Source: Candidatus Gastranaerophilales bacterium
GTDB taxonomy: Bacteria > Cyanobacteriota > Vampirovibrionia > Gastranaerophilales > Gastranaerophilaceae
Reading direction: 5' to 3'
Assembly: GCA_944323215.1 (NCBI GenBank)
Contig: CALURS010000004.1
Span: forward strand, 1 to 35,361
DNA: 35,361 nt
Under the pieces are notes generated by a model. It made no database searches and was not told the DNA's origin. It worked only from the letters and a program-made list of their open reading frames with translations. Made by a program: the position numbers and the translations under genes. Positions within the stretch are counted from its first letter, which is position 1; each line of letters begins with the position of its first letter. Below, one piece after another: positions 21,569 through 30,955 of this stretch.

Positions 21569-24500
21569 CTAGTCTCTTAATTTCACTCCCGTAACTTTAG
21601 AAATACCTTTTTCTTTTTGAGTAACACCAATAGTCCTATTAGCTGATTCTATCATAGGTTTGCGGTGACTAACTACTATAAATTGCGTATCTTTTGATTG
21701 TTGCTGAACAATATGAGCAAGTTTTTCAACGTTAATACCATCCAAGTTCGCATCAACTTCATCAAAAGCATAGAACGGAGCAGGCATATAACGCTGTATT
21801 GCAAACACGAAGGCTAAAGCAGTAAGTGATTTTTCACCACCTGACATGCCCTCAAGTCTTTGTTTCTTTTTATCTCTTGGCTGTGCTTCTATTGTCAAAC
21901 CACCCTCAAAAGGCTTTTCCATATTTTCTAATATAAGTGTACCTTCACCATCTGATAATTGATGAAATACTTCTTTAAAGTTTTCATTTATATGATTATA
22001 GGTTTTTAGGAACGTTTCTTTCTTTAAATCTTCATATCCTTGCATTCTGTCTAATATTTGCTTTCTCTCTGAAGACAATGTTTCAACTTGGGTATGAAGT
22101 TCTTCTTGACGTTTCAATTTAATTTCATATTCCTCAATCGCTCTCATATTTACGGCACCTAAATCATCCATTTTCTTTTGCAGTTTTTGGATTTGAGAAT
22201 TGATTTCATCAATACTCATTTCAGTAGGTTCAAGCGAATCAACTTCAACGCCTTTCTCTTCAAGCTCTTTTCTTACAGCGTCAAACATCGGTTCTAATTC
22301 ACGACGACGAGCTTTGAAAGATTCTATCTGTTCTGCCGTCTTTTCTATATCCGCTGATTTTAATTGTTTTTTGGTTTCTAAGTCGATAAGTTGATTATTT
22401 ATTTCATCACGCTGTTTCATCAACTCGCCGAGCTTTTCGGTTATTTCTTTGATTTGAATTTCCAAAGTTACCAACTGGTCTTTTATACCCTCAATTTCTA
22501 TTTGGAAATTCTTTTTATCATTTTCAAGATTTTCATTATTTTCTGTTGTACGTTTTATATTATCTTTATGGGTTTGGATAGTTGTCTCGATAAATGCTAT
22601 CATTTGATTGGAAGACAAAATATCATTGTTAACACTCATCAAGTTTGTATTTAAGCGTTTAATTTCAAACTCAACAGCTTCCGTTTGTTCTTTTAACTTC
22701 TTAAGCTCCTCATTATTCATGAGCTTTTCAACATCAGCAATCTCGGTATTTTTGATAGCTGTTTGTTCGGAAATAGAAATCAATTCTTCTTCCATCTTAT
22801 CGAGTTTTGCTGAAATCTCAGCTATTTTTGGCTCTGTATTTTTAATAATTTCTGTTTTCTCATCTATTGATGATTGGTTAGACTCAAAATCCTTGTTCAT
22901 TGACTTTTGTTCTAACTGAGCCTTGTTATACTCTGTCATAGTTGAAGAATACTCGCTACGAATTTTATCTAATTTTTGTTCCAGAGTTTGCTTTTTAGAA
23001 ACAAGAGTTTTGTAACGGTTTTCCATTTCTTCAAGACGAGCCTTAAAAGTAGTTAACTCCTCATCATCATTTTGAGAGAATTTAAGCCCTGTTTTCTTAT
23101 TAGAACCACCGGTAATGGAACCTGATTTTTCAAAAATTTCACCGGTAAGCGTAACCATACGATACTTACCCATTAATTTGTGAGCAGTAGCTTGGTCTTC
23201 AACAACAAGAGTATCCCCCACGGCGTAGAAAAAGGCATTTATGTACTCGTCATCAAAATCGATAAGATTAATCGCAAAATCTATAACACCTTTATCTTTG
23301 GGCAAATGTAAACTGGAAGGAGCTTTGACAATTTTATTAAGCGGAACAAACGTTGCACGACCTGCGTTTGAGGAATGCAAAAGCTCTATACAAACAGATG
23401 CAACATGCTCATCATCTACAACAATATGAGCCATTCTCCCGCCAACAGCTACTTCTAGGGCTGTTGAATACTCTTTATCAACTTTACCCAATTGCATTAA
23501 CGGAGCGTGAACACCCCTGATTTTAGCACCCATAACCGTATCTACCGCAAGCGATATATTGGAATCCCTACTTGCCTGACGGTTTGCCTCTAGTCTGTAT
23601 ATCTTTGTTTGTGCAGCTTTGATATTAAAGTCTAAATCTTCTATTTCATTTTTTGTTTGGTCTAATTCACGCATTGCACCGCTTTGAGCCAGCTTTAGGT
23701 CTTCTAAATCTTTGCCCAGCTGCTCTGTTATAAGTGAATTCTTGTCCTGATTAGAAGAATAATCCTCTTTGAATTTAACTAGCTTTTCAAGTTGATCCTT
23801 TGACTCGTTTAATAATCTTCTTAAAGAACTCAACTCTGCCTCTAAAGGTGCTTGTTTTTGAATGATTGCAGTTTCCTTATCCTTTAAGCTTTCAAGCTCT
23901 TTTCTCAGATTATTTCTTTTTTCGATATGCTGCTCAGCAGTTTGGTCAAGCCCTGTCATGTCCTCAAGAATTTTTTTGAGCTCTGCTTTTCGTTTATCAA
24001 TATTTTCTTGTATACCAAGGATTTCATCTTGCTTTAGTTGGATTTGAAGTTTAGTATCCTTAATTTTATTTTCCTGTGTTTCAATACCGTTTTTGAAATT
24101 TTCAATGGCTTTCAAACCGTCCTGTATTTGCTTATCAGCATACGCAATAGCCGATTCTTTTCTTGCAATATCGCCTTTTAGCTCCTCTGCTTTTTTCTTA
24201 ATCTCAATTTGATGCGCTTCACCCTTTTCTCGTACCAAATCACAAATTTTTTGGTACTCCTCTTTTATTAGGTTAAGCCTTTCATCTAAATCTTTAATTT
24301 GGCTTTCTTCTTCTTTTTTCTTCTTAGTAAATTCAAGAATATTTTCGTGTGCTTTTTCAAGATTCTTTCTTATATCAAAGAATTTAACTGTCGTAACCTG
24401 CCCTTCAAGCTTAGTCTTATCTTCTTTGAGTTTTTGATACTTAAGAGCAATTTCTCTCTCCTCTTTAAGCTCCTCTATTCTTGCATTAACCTCAGTCAGA

Positions 24501-25063
24501 ATAAGCATAGCCCTTTCTACACGTTGTTCAACAGTTTCAAGTTCGCCTGTTGCTTGCTCTATACGACGATCAAAATCAGCGACTCCCGCTATCTCATCAA
24601 TAATCTTACGGCGTTCGTTTGGAGAACAATTTGTAATACTAGTTACATCGCCCTGCATCATTACGTTGTAACTGTTTGGGGTAATATTAAATTTTTCCAA
24701 CTTTGTATGAATATCGGATAATGTGACAATTTTGTCATCAAGATAATAAATACTATTATATCCTTGGGAAGATTTTTTAATTTTACGGGCAACAGAGAAC
24801 TCCGCACCTTCATCATTTTCGGCAAAGGTAACTTTAACAAATGCCTCATTTTTCTTAGTATAAGTCGAAATAAGATGAAAAAGCTTCTCAGCACGAAGCG
24901 TACGGGAAGTAGATAACCCGAGGGCAAACAATACACTATCAATGATGTTACTCTTTCCGGAGCCGTTAGGGCCTGATATCGTTGTGAACCCTTTTAGCAG
25001 CGGAATTTCTATCTTATTGGCAAACGACTTAAAGTTGTCGATTTCCAGTTGTTTTATATACAT
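21569..25063 (-). CDS. smc: Chromosome segregation ATPase SMC
   Basis: The condensin ATPase that loops and organises the chromosome. The N-terminal head has FKSFANKIEIPLL and Walker A GPNGSGKSN (about 31-39). Long heptad coiled coils follow (about 160-500 and 670-1000) around a hinge (about 505-660) with MGAKIRGVHAPLMQLGKV, the dimer region ALEVAVGGRMAHIVVDD and a final TLTGEIFEKSGSITGGS. The C-terminal head has signature LEGMSGGEKSLTALAFVFAI and Walker B PFYAFDEVDANLDG. Length (1164) is standard. ATG at 25063 is chosen: GGGAAGG lies just before it and MYIKQLEIDNFKSF is the family start; the upstream in-frame TTG at 25075 is unlikely. Confidence 0.97.
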   Translation of the reverse strand: MYIKQLEIDNFKSFANKIEIPLLKGFTTISGPNGSGKSNIIDSVLFALGLSTSRTLRAEKLFHLISTYTKKNEAFVKVTFAENDEGAEFSVARKIKKSSQGYNSIYYLDDKIVTLSDIHTKLEKFNITPNSYNVMMQGDVTSITNCSPNERRKIIDEIAGVADFDRRIEQATGELETVEQRVERAMLILTEVNARIEELKEEREIALKYQKLKEDKTKLEGQVTTVKFFDIRKNLEKAHENILEFTKKKKEEESQIKDLDERLNLIKEEYQKICDLVREKGEAHQIEIKKKAEELKGDIARKESAIAYADKQIQDGLKAIENFKNGIETQENKIKDTKLQIQLKQDEILGIQENIDKRKAELKKILEDMTGLDQTAEQHIEKRNNLRKELESLKDKETAIIQKQAPLEAELSSLRRLLNESKDQLEKLVKFKEDYSSNQDKNSLITEQLGKDLEDLKLAQSGAMRELDQTKNEIEDLDFNIKAAQTKIYRLEANRQASRDSNISLAVDTVMGAKIRGVHAPLMQLGKVDKEYSTALEVAVGGRMAHIVVDDEHVASVCIELLHSSNAGRATFVPLNKIVKAPSSLHLPKDKGVIDFAINLIDFDDEYINAFFYAVGDTLVVEDQATAHKLMGKYRMVTLTGEIFEKSGSITGGSNKKTGLKFSQNDDEELTTFKARLEEMENRYKTLVSKKQTLEQKLDKIRSEYSSTMTEYNKAQLEQKSMNKDFESNQSSIDEKTEIIKNTEPKIAEISAKLDKMEEELISISEQTAIKNTEIADVEKLMNNEELKKLKEQTEAVEFEIKRLNTNLMSVNNDILSSNQMIAFIETTIQTHKDNIKRTTENNENLENDKKNFQIEIEGIKDQLVTLEIQIKEITEKLGELMKQRDEINNQLIDLETKKQLKSADIEKTAEQIESFKARRRELEPMFDAVRKELEEKGVEVDSLEPTEMSIDEINSQIQKLQKKMDDLGAVNMRAIEEYEIKLKRQEELHTQVETLSSERKQILDRMQGYEDLKKETFLKTYNHINENFKEVFHQLSDGEGTLILENMEKPFEGGLTIEAQPRDKKKQRLEGMSGGEKSLTALAFVFAIQRYMPAPFYAFDEVDANLDGINVEKLAHIVQQQSKDTQFIVVSHRKPMIESANRTIGVTQKEKGISKVTGVKLRD

Positions 25064-25108
25064 AATCCTTCCCAAACACAGGCAAATCAGCCAATCCCTG
25101 CCATACTA

Positions 25109-25137
25109 ATTACACAACAAAAAAGCTCATGTGTCAA
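25109..25137 (-). promoter_or_regulatory. Sigma-70 promoter for smc-scpA-scpB
   Basis: Minus strand: TTGACA (25137-25132), 17-base spacer, TGTAAT (25114-25109), about 45 bases before the smc ATG. Confidence 0.6.
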
Positions 25138-25168
25138 ATATATTAACATTCTGTAACCTCTTACAGAA

Positions 25169-25648
25169 TTACGTTTCACTTATAAACTTACAAACATCTA
25201 CATAAGAAATTGCGCCTGAAATCTTCTCCAACTCCTCTACTCTCAACTCTATAGCAGAATTTCCGCTACCACAGGCAGGATATACCGTCTTAAAACGTCT
25301 CAAAGACTCATCCAGATAAATTTTTACATTATCATTTTCTATCCCAAACGGACAAACCCCACCAACTGCATGACCGGTTGAGTTTATCACTTCCTCTGGC
25401 GATAACATTTTTGCTTTTATACTAAACACCGTTTTGAATTTCTTATTATCTATCTTTACATCACCCGCTGTAACAAGCATTATAACACCATTTTCAGAGG
25501 CAAAAGTTAAAGTCTTTGCTATTCGCCCCTCCTCTACACCTAAAGCCTTAGCTGCAAGCTCAACCGTTGCACTTGATTTATCCAATATAATAATTTCTTC
25601 TGATTTTCCGTATCGGCTTAAATGTTCACGAACTTTCTCTACTGACAT
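25169..25648 (-). CDS. YbaK/EbsC-type aminoacyl-tRNA deacylase
   Basis: Proteins of this fold hydrolyse mischarged tRNAs such as Cys-tRNA(Pro) or Ala-tRNA(Pro). Recognisable features are SSATVELAAKALGVEEGRIAKTLTF (about 25-50) with the conserved catalytic-site Lys, DNKKFKTVF near 65-73, the GHAVGGVCPFGI loop (about 90-101) and YPACGSGNSAIEL (about 124-136). Its arrangement with 'VGGVCPFG' and 'ACGSGN' is closer to the stand-alone YbaK relatives than to ProX. ATG at 25648 is chosen because GGGAG lies about nine bases upstream; the in-frame TTG at 25654 is less likely. Exact editing specificity cannot be read from sequence. It is monocistronic. Confidence 0.9.
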   Translation of the reverse strand: MSVEKVREHLSRYGKSEEIIILDKSSATVELAAKALGVEEGRIAKTLTFASENGVIMLVTAGDVKIDNKKFKTVFSIKAKMLSPEEVINSTGHAVGGVCPFGIENDNVKIYLDESLRRFKTVYPACGSGNSAIELRVEELEKISGAISYVDVCKFISET

Positions 25649-25820
25649 TCTCAATCTCCCAAATTACTCTTTTTACTAGATTTTAAAACAAAATTCCTCA
25701 AATCGGATATATTTTTGTAAAGAAATATTATTATAAATACTTGAAAATTTAATAAATTTATGACACACTTAGCATATCCAACAGACTTGGGTAAGAATAC
25801 CTGAAAGGGAAAAATAAATA
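25649..25820. other. AT-rich intergenic sequence between ybaK-like gene and the structured leader
   Basis: This divergent spacer must contain both promoters, but I see no pair of hexamers good enough to call. A TTGAGG-17-TAGTAA arrangement before the minus-strand gene is weak. No coding frame is evident. Confidence 0.4.
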
Positions 25821-25989
25821 ATGAAAAATTTAATACAAAAGAAACTTCATCATCAACATCGTTAGGGCTAGGCGCTAATGATAGAATCTTTTGTATAAGT
25901 TTTCATATACTTTTTTCGTTAGCACTGATGCCCCGACTGAAGAAGTACAGTCATAAACAAATAACACGTGTAGAACATAACGAAAAAAG
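25821..25989 (+). promoter_or_regulatory. Structured leader or small RNA with a 14-codon mini-ORF upstream of the 26002 gene
   Basis: A long imperfect stem pairs ATGAAAA (25821-25827) with TTTTCAT (25900-25906) and ATACAAAAGA (25833-25842) with TCTTTTGTAT (25887-25896). It encloses hairpin ATCGTTAG/CTAATGAT (25858-25865/25875-25882). A second 12-bp perfect stem pairs CTTTTTTCGTTA (25910-25921) with TAACGAAAAAAG (25978-25989), overlapping the ribosome binding region of the next gene and enclosing GACTG/CAGTC (25935-25939/25948-25952). A small frame at 25821-25865 encodes MKNLIQKKLHHQHR then TAG. No known riboswitch motif was recognised. Confidence 0.6.
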
Positions 25990-26001
25990 GAAAGAATTAT
26001 T

Positions 26002-27267
26002 ATGTCATTTGTAAATATAATCTCAGCAATCGGCAACAACTCATCAATGTATCCTCTTATAGTACGGGATTGCGGTATAGAAATTCCGACTAAAGTAGGT
26101 ATGACATATTATCAAAACAGGTCTGATAAATATATTGCATATTTAGGTGCAAGAGAAAGATTTTTTGATGAATACGCGGTATCAGCCGTTTGGTTAGGCG
26201 GAGTTCCGGCAATCGGAAAACTTGCTGATTATCTAATCAAAAAATGCGGTTTTAATCCGGAGATAAGCAGCAAATTATACAAAGAAGAAGCACTTCAAGG
26301 CATTAAATACAATATAGAAAAATTTAGAGATAAAGCACCAAAAGAAGTTGCAGAACTCGAAAAAGCACTTAAGCAAGGTGAAAAATACAGAAAATGTCTT
26401 GCTGGGAAATTTATTGCACAAACTGTTATCCCAACAATTTTAATGGGATGGATTATACCTAAAGCAATCTTTAAGTGGACTGCATATTCTAAAAATAAAC
26501 ACAATCAAAAATGCAAAGAAAATGATACTTTTGTAAAATCAAACGTAGAGAATACCAAAGAAAAACCTGCACAACCAAGTTTTAAGGGTATTAATATCGG
26601 TTCGCTTGCGGAACTTTCTAACCTTGAAAAATTAATCATAACAGATACAGGATACCTTGCAGGGCGTGTTGCAACTGCCAGAAAACGAAATGAAGCCTAT
26701 GATATAGGATTTAGAATAGGTGGAATGATGTATCTTAATTATCTTTTCCCTAAACAGCTTGAAAAAGTCCTTGATTTTTCATCAGAAAAACTGCTTAAAA
26801 CAAATATGGATATAGATGTAAAACTACTTGCTGATGGAGAATTTTTGACAAGCGTAAAAGACGGAGCACTAGAACTTCCCAAAAGCTCTAATCCAAAAGA
26901 TTTGATAGAATTTATTGATAACAATCCATCATCAAAATTCACTAAATATGCAAATGAATATGAAAAGATAAAAATGTTAAATGAACAAACCCGTGACCCT
27001 AGAGCCTACGTTGATTTTAAAGCACTTGGTAAGTTCAGAGACAGCCTGGAAAACTTTACTAAAATGGCAAAAAATGGTACAACGGATATAGAGCTGTCAC
27101 AAAATATTGTAAAATTTGCTAAAAAAGCCAAAAGAGTAAAATACGCAACTATCTTAAGTAATGTAATCATTACATCATCGCTGCTTGCAATAGGACTGCC
27201 TAAACTCCAATTCAAATTCAGAGAATGGATTACAGGCTCCAAACTTGAGCCCGGAATTATAAATTAG
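26002..27267 (+). CDS. Lineage-type membrane-associated protein, unknown function (421 residues)
   Basis: Not a named family. The N-terminal part is well ordered (MYPLIVRDCGIEIPTKVG near 16-33, YLGARERFFDEYAVSAVWLGGVPAIGKLADYLI near 47-79). A hydrophobic segment that could span a membrane covers about 137-158 (KFIAQTVIPTILMGWIIPKAIF), and another is near the C-terminus (about 383-403, ATILSNVIITSSLLAIGLPKL). Between them is a Lys/Asn-rich linker with PSFKG (about 192-196) and a helical soluble part. AAGGAAAG lies nine bases before ATG, partly inside the downstream arm of a leader stem. It is followed by a hairpin terminator, so it is probably monocistronic. I associate such proteins with Gastranaerophilales genomes from memory only. 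Confidence 0.75.
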   Translation: MSFVNIISAIGNNSSMYPLIVRDCGIEIPTKVGMTYYQNRSDKYIAYLGARERFFDEYAVSAVWLGGVPAIGKLADYLIKKCGFNPEISSKLYKEEALQGIKYNIEKFRDKAPKEVAELEKALKQGEKYRKCLAGKFIAQTVIPTILMGWIIPKAIFKWTAYSKNKHNQKCKENDTFVKSNVENTKEKPAQPSFKGINIGSLAELSNLEKLIITDTGYLAGRVATARKRNEAYDIGFRIGGMMYLNYLFPKQLEKVLDFSSEKLLKTNMDIDVKLLADGEFLTSVKDGALELPKSSNPKDLIEFIDNNPSSKFTKYANEYEKIKMLNEQTRDPRAYVDFKALGKFRDSLENFTKMAKNGTTDIELSQNIVKFAKKAKRVKYATILSNVIITSSLLAIGLPKLQFKFREWITGSKLEPGIIN

Positions 27268-27294
27268 TAATATGTAACCATTTTTATAGAACAA

Positions 27295-27322
27295 AACCGG
27301 AGGACCTTAATAACCTCCGGTT
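27295..27322. terminator. Terminator shared by the 26002 gene and lysS
   Basis: A perfect 9-bp stem AACCGGAGG (27295-27303) with 27314-27322 and a 10-base loop. The minus-strand side is followed by TTGTTCT, so it best serves lysS; on the plus strand the T-tract is poor. Confidence 0.75.
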
Positions 27323-27342
27323 AATATCTTAACTTATATCAA

Positions 27343-28878
27343 TTAATTTTGATTTTTAAGAGTTGGGAACATAATAACATCTCTGATTGTCGGAGAGTTA
27401 GTTAATAACATAACTAATCTGTCAATTCCCATCCCCATACCGCCTGTTGGTGGTAAACCATATTCAAGAGCAGTAACATAGTCTTCATCATAAGACATTG
27501 CTTCTTCATCACCGTTTGCTTTTGCTAATGCTTGAGCTTCAAAACGATAACGCTGATCTATCGGATCTGTTAATTCAGAGAACGCATTTGCAATTTCCCA
27601 ACCGTTTACTCTCGTTTCAAATCTTTCTGTCAATCTATCATTATCTCTATGTATTTTAGCAAGCGGAGAAATTTCTCTTGGATAATCAATAATATGACAA
27701 GGTTGTATTAAAGTCGGTTCAACAGTTGCTTCAAAAACTTTTTCTACTACTTGTCCCCAGTTATCAGAATCCTCAACTTGAACATGAAGTTTCTTTGCTG
27801 CAGCAATTGCTTCTTCCGCTGTAAAGAATTCGTTAAAATCAATACCGGTAAACTCTTTTATTGAGCCTAACATTGTTTTTCTGTCCCAAGGCGGAGTTAA
27901 GTCAATAATATTATCTCCGTATTGGATTTTCATTGTTCCCAATACTTCTTGAGCAACCGTACTTACAAGATTTTCGGTTAATACCATCATTTCATTGTAG
28001 TCAACGTATGCTTGATAAAGCTCTATCATGGTAAATTCAGGGTTATGTCTTGTATCTATACCTTCATTTCTAAAGCATCTGCTTAATTCAAATATTTTTT
28101 CACTTAAACCGCCAACCATTATTCTTTTCAAATGAAGCTCAGGTGCTATTCTTAGAGTTAAATCCATATCAAGAGCATTGTGATGTGTAATAAATGGTCT
28201 TGCATTTGCACCGCTTGCTTGAGTATGAAGCATTGGAGTTTCTACTTCAATAAACCCTTGATTTGTTAAGTACTCTCTTATCTTTTGGATTATCAAACTT
28301 CTTTTTCTAAATGTATCACGAGTTTGTTCATTTACAATTAAGTCTACATAACGTTGACGATATTTTGTCTCAACATCTGTAAGCGTAGTATGGGACTTAA
28401 GCTGTTCCTTCTTTTCCTCAGAAATTTGTTTATTAGGCAGCGGAAGAAGTGATTTTGAAAGAACTTTTAAAGAAGTAGCTTTAATAGACAACTCTCCTCT
28501 TGGAGTTCTTCTTATTGTACCTGTAAATCCGACTATATCGCCTAAGTCTATCAATTTTAAAATCTTCATAGTTTCTTCATCAAGGTTTTCCTTATGAGAA
28601 AATATCTGGATTTTTCCTGACGGGTCCATTAAGTCTATAAACATGCCTGAGTTACGCATTGCCATAACACGACCTGCAACAGAATAAGTATCTTCTGTCT
28701 CTTCTCCTGCCGGCAAGTCTTTGTATTTTTCTTGCAAAAATTTTGCATCAGCATCTTTGTCAAATGAATACGGATACGGATTAACTCCTTTATCCGCCAA
28801 ATCTGCCAATTTTTGTATTCTTGTCTGTCTGATTGATTCTAAGGCAGACGTAGGTTGATGTATTGTTTTTTCTGTCAT
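27343..28878 (-). CDS. lysS: Lysyl-tRNA synthetase, class II
   Basis: Charges tRNA(Lys) with lysine. The N-terminal OB-fold anticodon-binding domain spans about 65-170 (SVAGRVMAMRNSGMFIDLMDPSGKIQIF). The class II catalytic core includes motif 1 around IREYLTNQGFIEVETPML, motif 2 FRNEGIDTRHNPEFTMIELYQAY and motif 3 GLPPTGGMGMGIDRLVMLL near the end. Length (511) is normal, and the lysine-specific spacing of these motifs separates it from AspRS and AsnRS. AGAGGA lies before ATG. It is apparently monocistronic with its own terminator. Confidence 0.97.
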   Translation of the reverse strand: MTEKTIHQPTSALESIRQTRIQKLADLADKGVNPYPYSFDKDADAKFLQEKYKDLPAGEETEDTYSVAGRVMAMRNSGMFIDLMDPSGKIQIFSHKENLDEETMKILKLIDLGDIVGFTGTIRRTPRGELSIKATSLKVLSKSLLPLPNKQISEEKKEQLKSHTTLTDVETKYRQRYVDLIVNEQTRDTFRKRSLIIQKIREYLTNQGFIEVETPMLHTQASGANARPFITHHNALDMDLTLRIAPELHLKRIMVGGLSEKIFELSRCFRNEGIDTRHNPEFTMIELYQAYVDYNEMMVLTENLVSTVAQEVLGTMKIQYGDNIIDLTPPWDRKTMLGSIKEFTGIDFNEFFTAEEAIAAAKKLHVQVEDSDNWGQVVEKVFEATVEPTLIQPCHIIDYPREISPLAKIHRDNDRLTERFETRVNGWEIANAFSELTDPIDQRYRFEAQALAKANGDEEAMSYDEDYVTALEYGLPPTGGMGMGIDRLVMLLTNSPTIRDVIMFPTLKNQN

Positions 28879-28938
28879 AACAAATTATCCTCTTATTATT
28901 ACTTATAACAGTATTTTAACATAAACAGAAAACTATTT

Positions 28939-29505
28939 TTAAACAAGTTTATAAGAAACTGATAAACCGGCAGGAAGTGGAAGAATTTCTGATTGAAAAT
29001 CATTATCTGCAAAAACAGCATCCAAAAACGGCTTAACCTTTTCAGCATGAGAGGTTACATTATCTGCACAAATTATTCCGCCCTTTACAAGATGAGGTTT
29101 TATCAGTTTAAAATAATCTAAATACTGCGGCTTACTCGCATCTATAAATACAAAATCAAACTTATCATCATCCTTTAAATATTCTAAAATAGTTCCCGCA
29201 TCTCCGATTTTAGAAGTTATAATATCATCCACCTTACAGCGTTTAAAATTTTCAAGCGCAATAGTTTGACGTTTTTCATAAAACTCGATAGTTGTAAGCT
29301 TTCCACCTGTTTGCTTCAAGCCTAGTCCAAGCCAAATCCCTGAATATCCGTTGGATGTACCTATTTCCAGTGCATTTTGAACATTATTCATTTTTATTAG
29401 CATATTTAGAAAGTTACCGGTTTCTCGGGCTACATTCCAAAACTGTTTTTGAGTTAACTCAAGTTCTTCTAATACTTTTTCGGTTTCATCTGCTATTAAT
29501 AACAT
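28939..29505 (-). CDS. Class I SAM-dependent O-methyltransferase
   Basis: Residues about 43-60 (ALEIGTSNGYSGIWLGLGL) form the SAM-binding Gly-rich loop, followed by the acidic ribose-binding strand TTIEFYEKR (about 70-78) and FDFVFIDASKPQYLDYF (about 115-131), whose Asp and downstream ADNV (about 146-149) form the metal site of the cation-dependent O-methyltransferase family (catechol or caffeoyl-CoA type). A bacterial tRNA-modifying relative (TrmR/YrrM, making 5-methoxyuridine) is a plausible function but is not proven. At 188 residues it is slightly shorter than typical (210-220), missing mostly the N-terminal helix. It begins 10 bases after the beta-propeller gene and ends the grpE operon. 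Confidence 0.88.
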   Translation of the reverse strand: MLLIADETEKVLEELELTQKQFWNVARETGNFLNMLIKMNNVQNALEIGTSNGYSGIWLGLGLKQTGGKLTTIEFYEKRQTIALENFKRCKVDDIITSKIGDAGTILEYLKDDDKFDFVFIDASKPQYLDYFKLIKPHLVKGGIICADNVTSHAEKVKPFLDAVFADNDFQSEILPLPAGLSVSYKLV

Positions 29506-29515
29506 ATACTACCTA

Positions 29516-30955
29516 TTATAATGTTTGTGGTTTCTTTGATACCTGTATATCCATAACCGGAATATTCATTGAATATGTATTAACCAACTTGCTATGCGCA
29601 ACATCAATTACAGAAAATTCACTTCGTTTGATATCGGAAACAATTATATAATCAGTACCTTCAATAGGCCTTATTGTCGTACCAAAACCGCCTGTGCTTA
29701 ATTGAATATCTGTTATTAATGAATTATCAGCCGTATTTATTACTCTTACTACATTATCCTCAGAGCCTAAAACAAATAATTTATCTTTATATACATACAT
29801 ATCATTAGGCTTTTTAACTGTATCATACTCGCCCACGGCGGAAAGTGTTGCATAATCAATACAAGCTAACTTATTTCTCGTTCTACTTGTTAAATATAGT
29901 TTCCCGTTTGTATAAGCAAGCTTTGAAACATTTGGAACATTACCGATATCTTTCATTAAATAATTGTTATTAATATCAATTCCCCAAACCTCTGCACTGT
30001 TTTTATCAACGTAGAAAATCAAATTATCAGCAATAATCAGTTTTTCACAGTACCCGTTTACCTTTATTTTTTGAGTCAAACTCATATTTTTTAAGTTTAC
30101 GACATAAATACAAGATGCCTCAGGAGATGCAACATAAGCAATATTTTTTGCCTTATCTAAAACAATTTCAGTAGGTTGGGTTGTAAACTCTATTTGTTTT
30201 ATAACACTGCTATCAGCTATTGAAATGACATTAAGAAAAGTTTTTTCATAAGAAGTAACAAGTAAATATTTATTATCAACGACTTCCATATCAATAGGGA
30301 TAGAACGTTGAGAGAGTGCATAATCCGGATCCATATTAGGCGGTGTTACGACCTGAATATTTTTACTATAACAAGTTGAGATAAAAAGCAATTTATCTTT
30401 TAATACAGGAATAAGCGGAACAGGTGTTGGCACTTGCTTTTGATAAGAAATAGCTTTAGTAAAATCATTCTTAGAGTGCTCTACTTTGATAAATCTATCT
30501 TCTTGGGTTTGAATGTTAAGATTTCCCATAATTCCTTTTATATTATCAGGGATAATTAATCCTTGCGGAACAAGCATATCTTGCGGTAACAAACCGTTTC
30601 TAATCTCAGCGGGCGGATTATCTAACTTAAGCACTGTTTTCTTACCACGCTTATCGGTAATAACTTTGAGTAATGCGAAATCGTTATTAAAAATAACAAT
30701 ATCAGGTTTTTTATAAAACGGAGTATTTGCTGGATAAGAAGTCTTAACTTCTAGCACTTCAACATCTTTCGCAGGTGCTGGATATAAAGGAAGATACACC
30801 GTACTGTCCGGTAAAACAATTACACCGTCAAATCTTATTTCCGCCCCCGGATAACTCTTGTTGATAAATTCAACTATTTCAGCAGGTAATTTGGCTGCTA
30901 AAACACTGTTAGAAATACAAAAAACAGTCAATAATAAAAATAAAATCTTACGCAC
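29516..30955 (-). CDS. Exported YVTN/YncE-like beta-propeller protein (479 residues)
   Basis: The start is GTG (30955-30953), overlapping the dnaJ stop by one base, with GAGGAG about 10 bases upstream. A signal peptide (MRKILFLLLTVFCISNSVLAAK, cleavage near 20) is followed by a non-repetitive domain (about 22-155). Short beta-propeller blades then follow: TSYEKTFLNVISIADSSVIKQIEF, YVASPEASCIYVVNLKNMSLTQKI, FVLGSEDNVVRVINTADNSLITDI and VSDIKRSEFSVIDVAHSKLVNTY are spaced 40-odd residues apart and follow the 'hhV.n....hVhd..t..vv..i' blade consensus. It probably acts in the periplasm as a binding or scaffold protein. Its presence within a chaperone operon is unusual. Function unknown. Confidence 0.8.
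   Translation of the reverse strand: MRKILFLLLTVFCISNSVLAAKLPAEIVEFINKSYPGAEIRFDGVIVLPDSTVYLPLYPAPAKDVEVLEVKTSYPANTPFYKKPDIVIFNNDFALLKVITDKRGKKTVLKLDNPPAEIRNGLLPQDMLVPQGLIIPDNIKGIMGNLNIQTQEDRFIKVEHSKNDFTKAISYQKQVPTPVPLIPVLKDKLLFISTCYSKNIQVVTPPNMDPDYALSQRSIPIDMEVVDNKYLLVTSYEKTFLNVISIADSSVIKQIEFTTQPTEIVLDKAKNIAYVASPEASCIYVVNLKNMSLTQKIKVNGYCEKLIIADNLIFYVDKNSAEVWGIDINNNYLMKDIGNVPNVSKLAYTNGKLYLTSRTRNKLACIDYATLSAVGEYDTVKKPNDMYVYKDKLFVLGSEDNVVRVINTADNSLITDIQLSTGGFGTTIRPIEGTDYIIVSDIKRSEFSVIDVAHSKLVNTYSMNIPVMDIQVSKKPQTL

Noticed and set aside
22391-24721. Several plus-strand frames of 60-140 codons within smc
   Set aside because: They are complements of the coiled-coil coding sequence with Phe/Ser/Leu-rich translations.
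25760-25989. Leader before the 26002 gene as a known riboswitch, T-box, SRP RNA or 6S RNA
   Set aside because: I looked for T-box GGGTGGnACC, SAM, TPP, cobalamin, fluoride, c-di-GMP and SRP core motifs and found none; a class not matchable by eye remains possible.
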